Origin: Rhodococcus sp. IITR03
GTDB lineage: Bacteria; Actinomycetota; Actinomycetes; Mycobacteriales; Mycobacteriaceae
Length of the DNA stretch: 25,928 nt
Direction: 5' to 3'
NCBI GenBank assembly: GCA_001017865.1
Contig: LATQ01000300.1
Location: 1-25,928, forward strand
Part shown: one piece after another, positions 25,152 through 25,928 of the stretch
Layout: each line of letters begins with the position of its first letter
Numbering within the stretch: the first letter of the stretch is position 1
Made by a program: the position numbers and the translations under genes
Notes under the pieces: model-generated
The model's database searches: none
Seen by the model: the letters and a program-made list of their open reading frames with translations, nothing else
What the model was told of the DNA's origin: nothing

Positions 25152-25928
25152 ATGGGCACGACCCTGCACGCACCCCGCCCCTGGCCGCACATCACCGCCA
25201 CCCTCCGCGGCCGAGGACCCCACCGCGTCGCCATCGCCTATCTCGACACCACCGCCCCCGACCTGCTGCCGCTGCGCGCCGGCGACCAGTTGATCGTCAA
25301 CGCCGCCCGCGCGGCGGTGCGCGCACATGCCACCTCCCCCACCGCCCTCACCCACTTCCTCGACGCCGGCGTGCAGGTGCTGTCGACTGCGAATCTGCAC
25401 ACCGGCCTGATCATCACACCCGAGAAGGTGATCGTCGGCCCCGCCAGCGCCTCGGCCAGCTCCACCGTCGCCGACGAAACCGCCCTGATCACCGACGATC
25501 CCGACGCCATCGCAGCAGCACATGCCTTCCTTGACCGTCTCGACGACACCGCCGTCGTCGACGAGGTGTTCCTCGACAGCGCCACCGCCATCTGGCAGAT
25601 CGGCCGCGTCGTACCCCTGGCCGGGATCGGCAGCCGCGCGCGTCTCGAGCACGACTTCCTGCCCACCCCCGTACGCCGGATGTTCCTGCGACACCTTCAC
25701 GACTACACCCCCACCGACGACGAGACCAGCCGGGCGTCACCTGCGCCCGGCAGGGGCGGGCCGGACCCGCGCTACCGAACCCACTGGGTCCGCGAGGACA
25801 CCCCTGGCCCCGACCGTCGAACCCGACTCGAACCCGGCGACGTCGTGATCCGGATCAGCGACGACGACACCCGGCTGGACCCGCCGGCCGTCGTCGACAC
25901 CGGCCCACACCGCATCCCCCACATTGAC
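25152..25928 (+). CDS. Phospholipase-D-like protein with degenerate HKD motif (3' end beyond window)
   Basis: 259 codons, open to the window edge. MGTTLHAPRPWPHITATLRG, HRVAIAYLDTTAPDLLPLRA, GDQLIVNAARAAVRAHATSP, TALTHFLDAGVQVLSTANLH, TGLIITPEKVIVGPASASAS, STVADETALITDDPDAIAAA. Order and wording (AIAYL, GDQLIVNA, GV-x-V-x-STANLH, V-I-V-G-x-A-S-x-S, E-T-A-L-I) match the PLD-family half-domain in which the active site is L-H-x-K...D and G-S-x-N; here Lys is Gly85 and the Ser/Asn pair is changed, so only His83 remains and the site is probably not a normal phosphodiesterase. The C-terminal part (DVVIRISDDDTRLDPPAVVD) is a different, unrecognised domain. No clear RBS; a palindrome lies just upstream. 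Frame intact. Confidence 0.6.
   Translation, partial: MGTTLHAPRPWPHITATLRGRGPHRVAIAYLDTTAPDLLPLRAGDQLIVNAARAAVRAHATSPTALTHFLDAGVQVLSTANLHTGLIITPEKVIVGPASASASSTVADETALITDDPDAIAAAHAFLDRLDDTAVVDEVFLDSATAIWQIGRVVPLAGIGSRARLEHDFLPTPVRRMFLRHLHDYTPTDDETSRASPAPGRGGPDPRYRTHWVREDTPGPDRRTRLEPGDVVIRISDDDTRLDPPAVVDTGPHRIPHID

Noticed and set aside
24542..25534. Plus-strand ORF of 330 codons running into the PLD-like gene
   Set aside because: His/Pro/Arg-rich composition; the frame starting at 25152 carries the PLD-like motifs and remains open to the edge.
1..25928. CRISPR array, tRNA or rRNA genes
   Set aside because: No regularly spaced repeats and no recognisable cloverleaf or rRNA segments were seen.

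Overview
The window is GC-rich DNA from an actinobacterium, most likely Rhodococcus or a close relative. This rests on codon usage with G or C in the third position, frequent GTG and TTG starts, weak Shine-Dalgarno sites, and several protein types typical of Rhodococcus plasmids and islands (inference; no search was possible). There is no housekeeping gene, rRNA, tRNA or CRISPR array. The content (two insertion sequences, many unknown genes, several defence-type genes, a DnaB-like ATPase and small coupled membrane proteins) fits a plasmid or a mobile accessory island.

Layout. 1-188 is the start of an IS21-family element whose end cuts into a membrane-protein gene. 173-1867 (minus) is a damaged cassette of a CD-NTase-like protein, a stand-alone E2-like protein and that membrane protein, resembling a short type II CBASS operon. 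2190-2757 is an hsdM fragment. 2967-4002 is an unknown winged-helix-like gene. 4277-6107 holds a small membrane protein, a hairpin and a CHAT-protease-like protein. 6812-7427 is a frameshifted lipoprotein gene. 7544-10055 is an unknown gene with a HEPN-like motif, split by a complete IS630-family element (8068-9484) and preceded by three very small overlapping genes up to 10593.

10675-11366 is a frameshifted membrane protein. 11510-14884 (minus) is a possible three-gene cassette: a PD-(D/E)XK-like nuclease, a small ORF and a protein of about 580 residues. 15043-16976 is an AbiEi/AbiEii type IV toxin-antitoxin pair in an unusual tail-to-tail arrangement, with an inverted-repeat operator before abiEi. 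17071-20336 (minus) holds a DnaB-type RecA ATPase lacking the Walker A lysine, a HTH/coiled-coil protein and an HNH-type protein. 20469-22213 (plus) has three unknown proteins, facing a two-TM protein (22271-23403) across a hairpin. 23404-25151 has no supportable gene. 25152 to the window end is a degenerate phospholipase-D-like protein.

The most important property of the window is that nearly every broken gene is repaired by adding one base, usually in a short homopolymer. About twenty frameshifts go the same way and only one or two go the other way. This points to under-called homopolymers in the assembly, or much less likely a biased decay, so many genes marked as frameshifted here may be intact in the organism.
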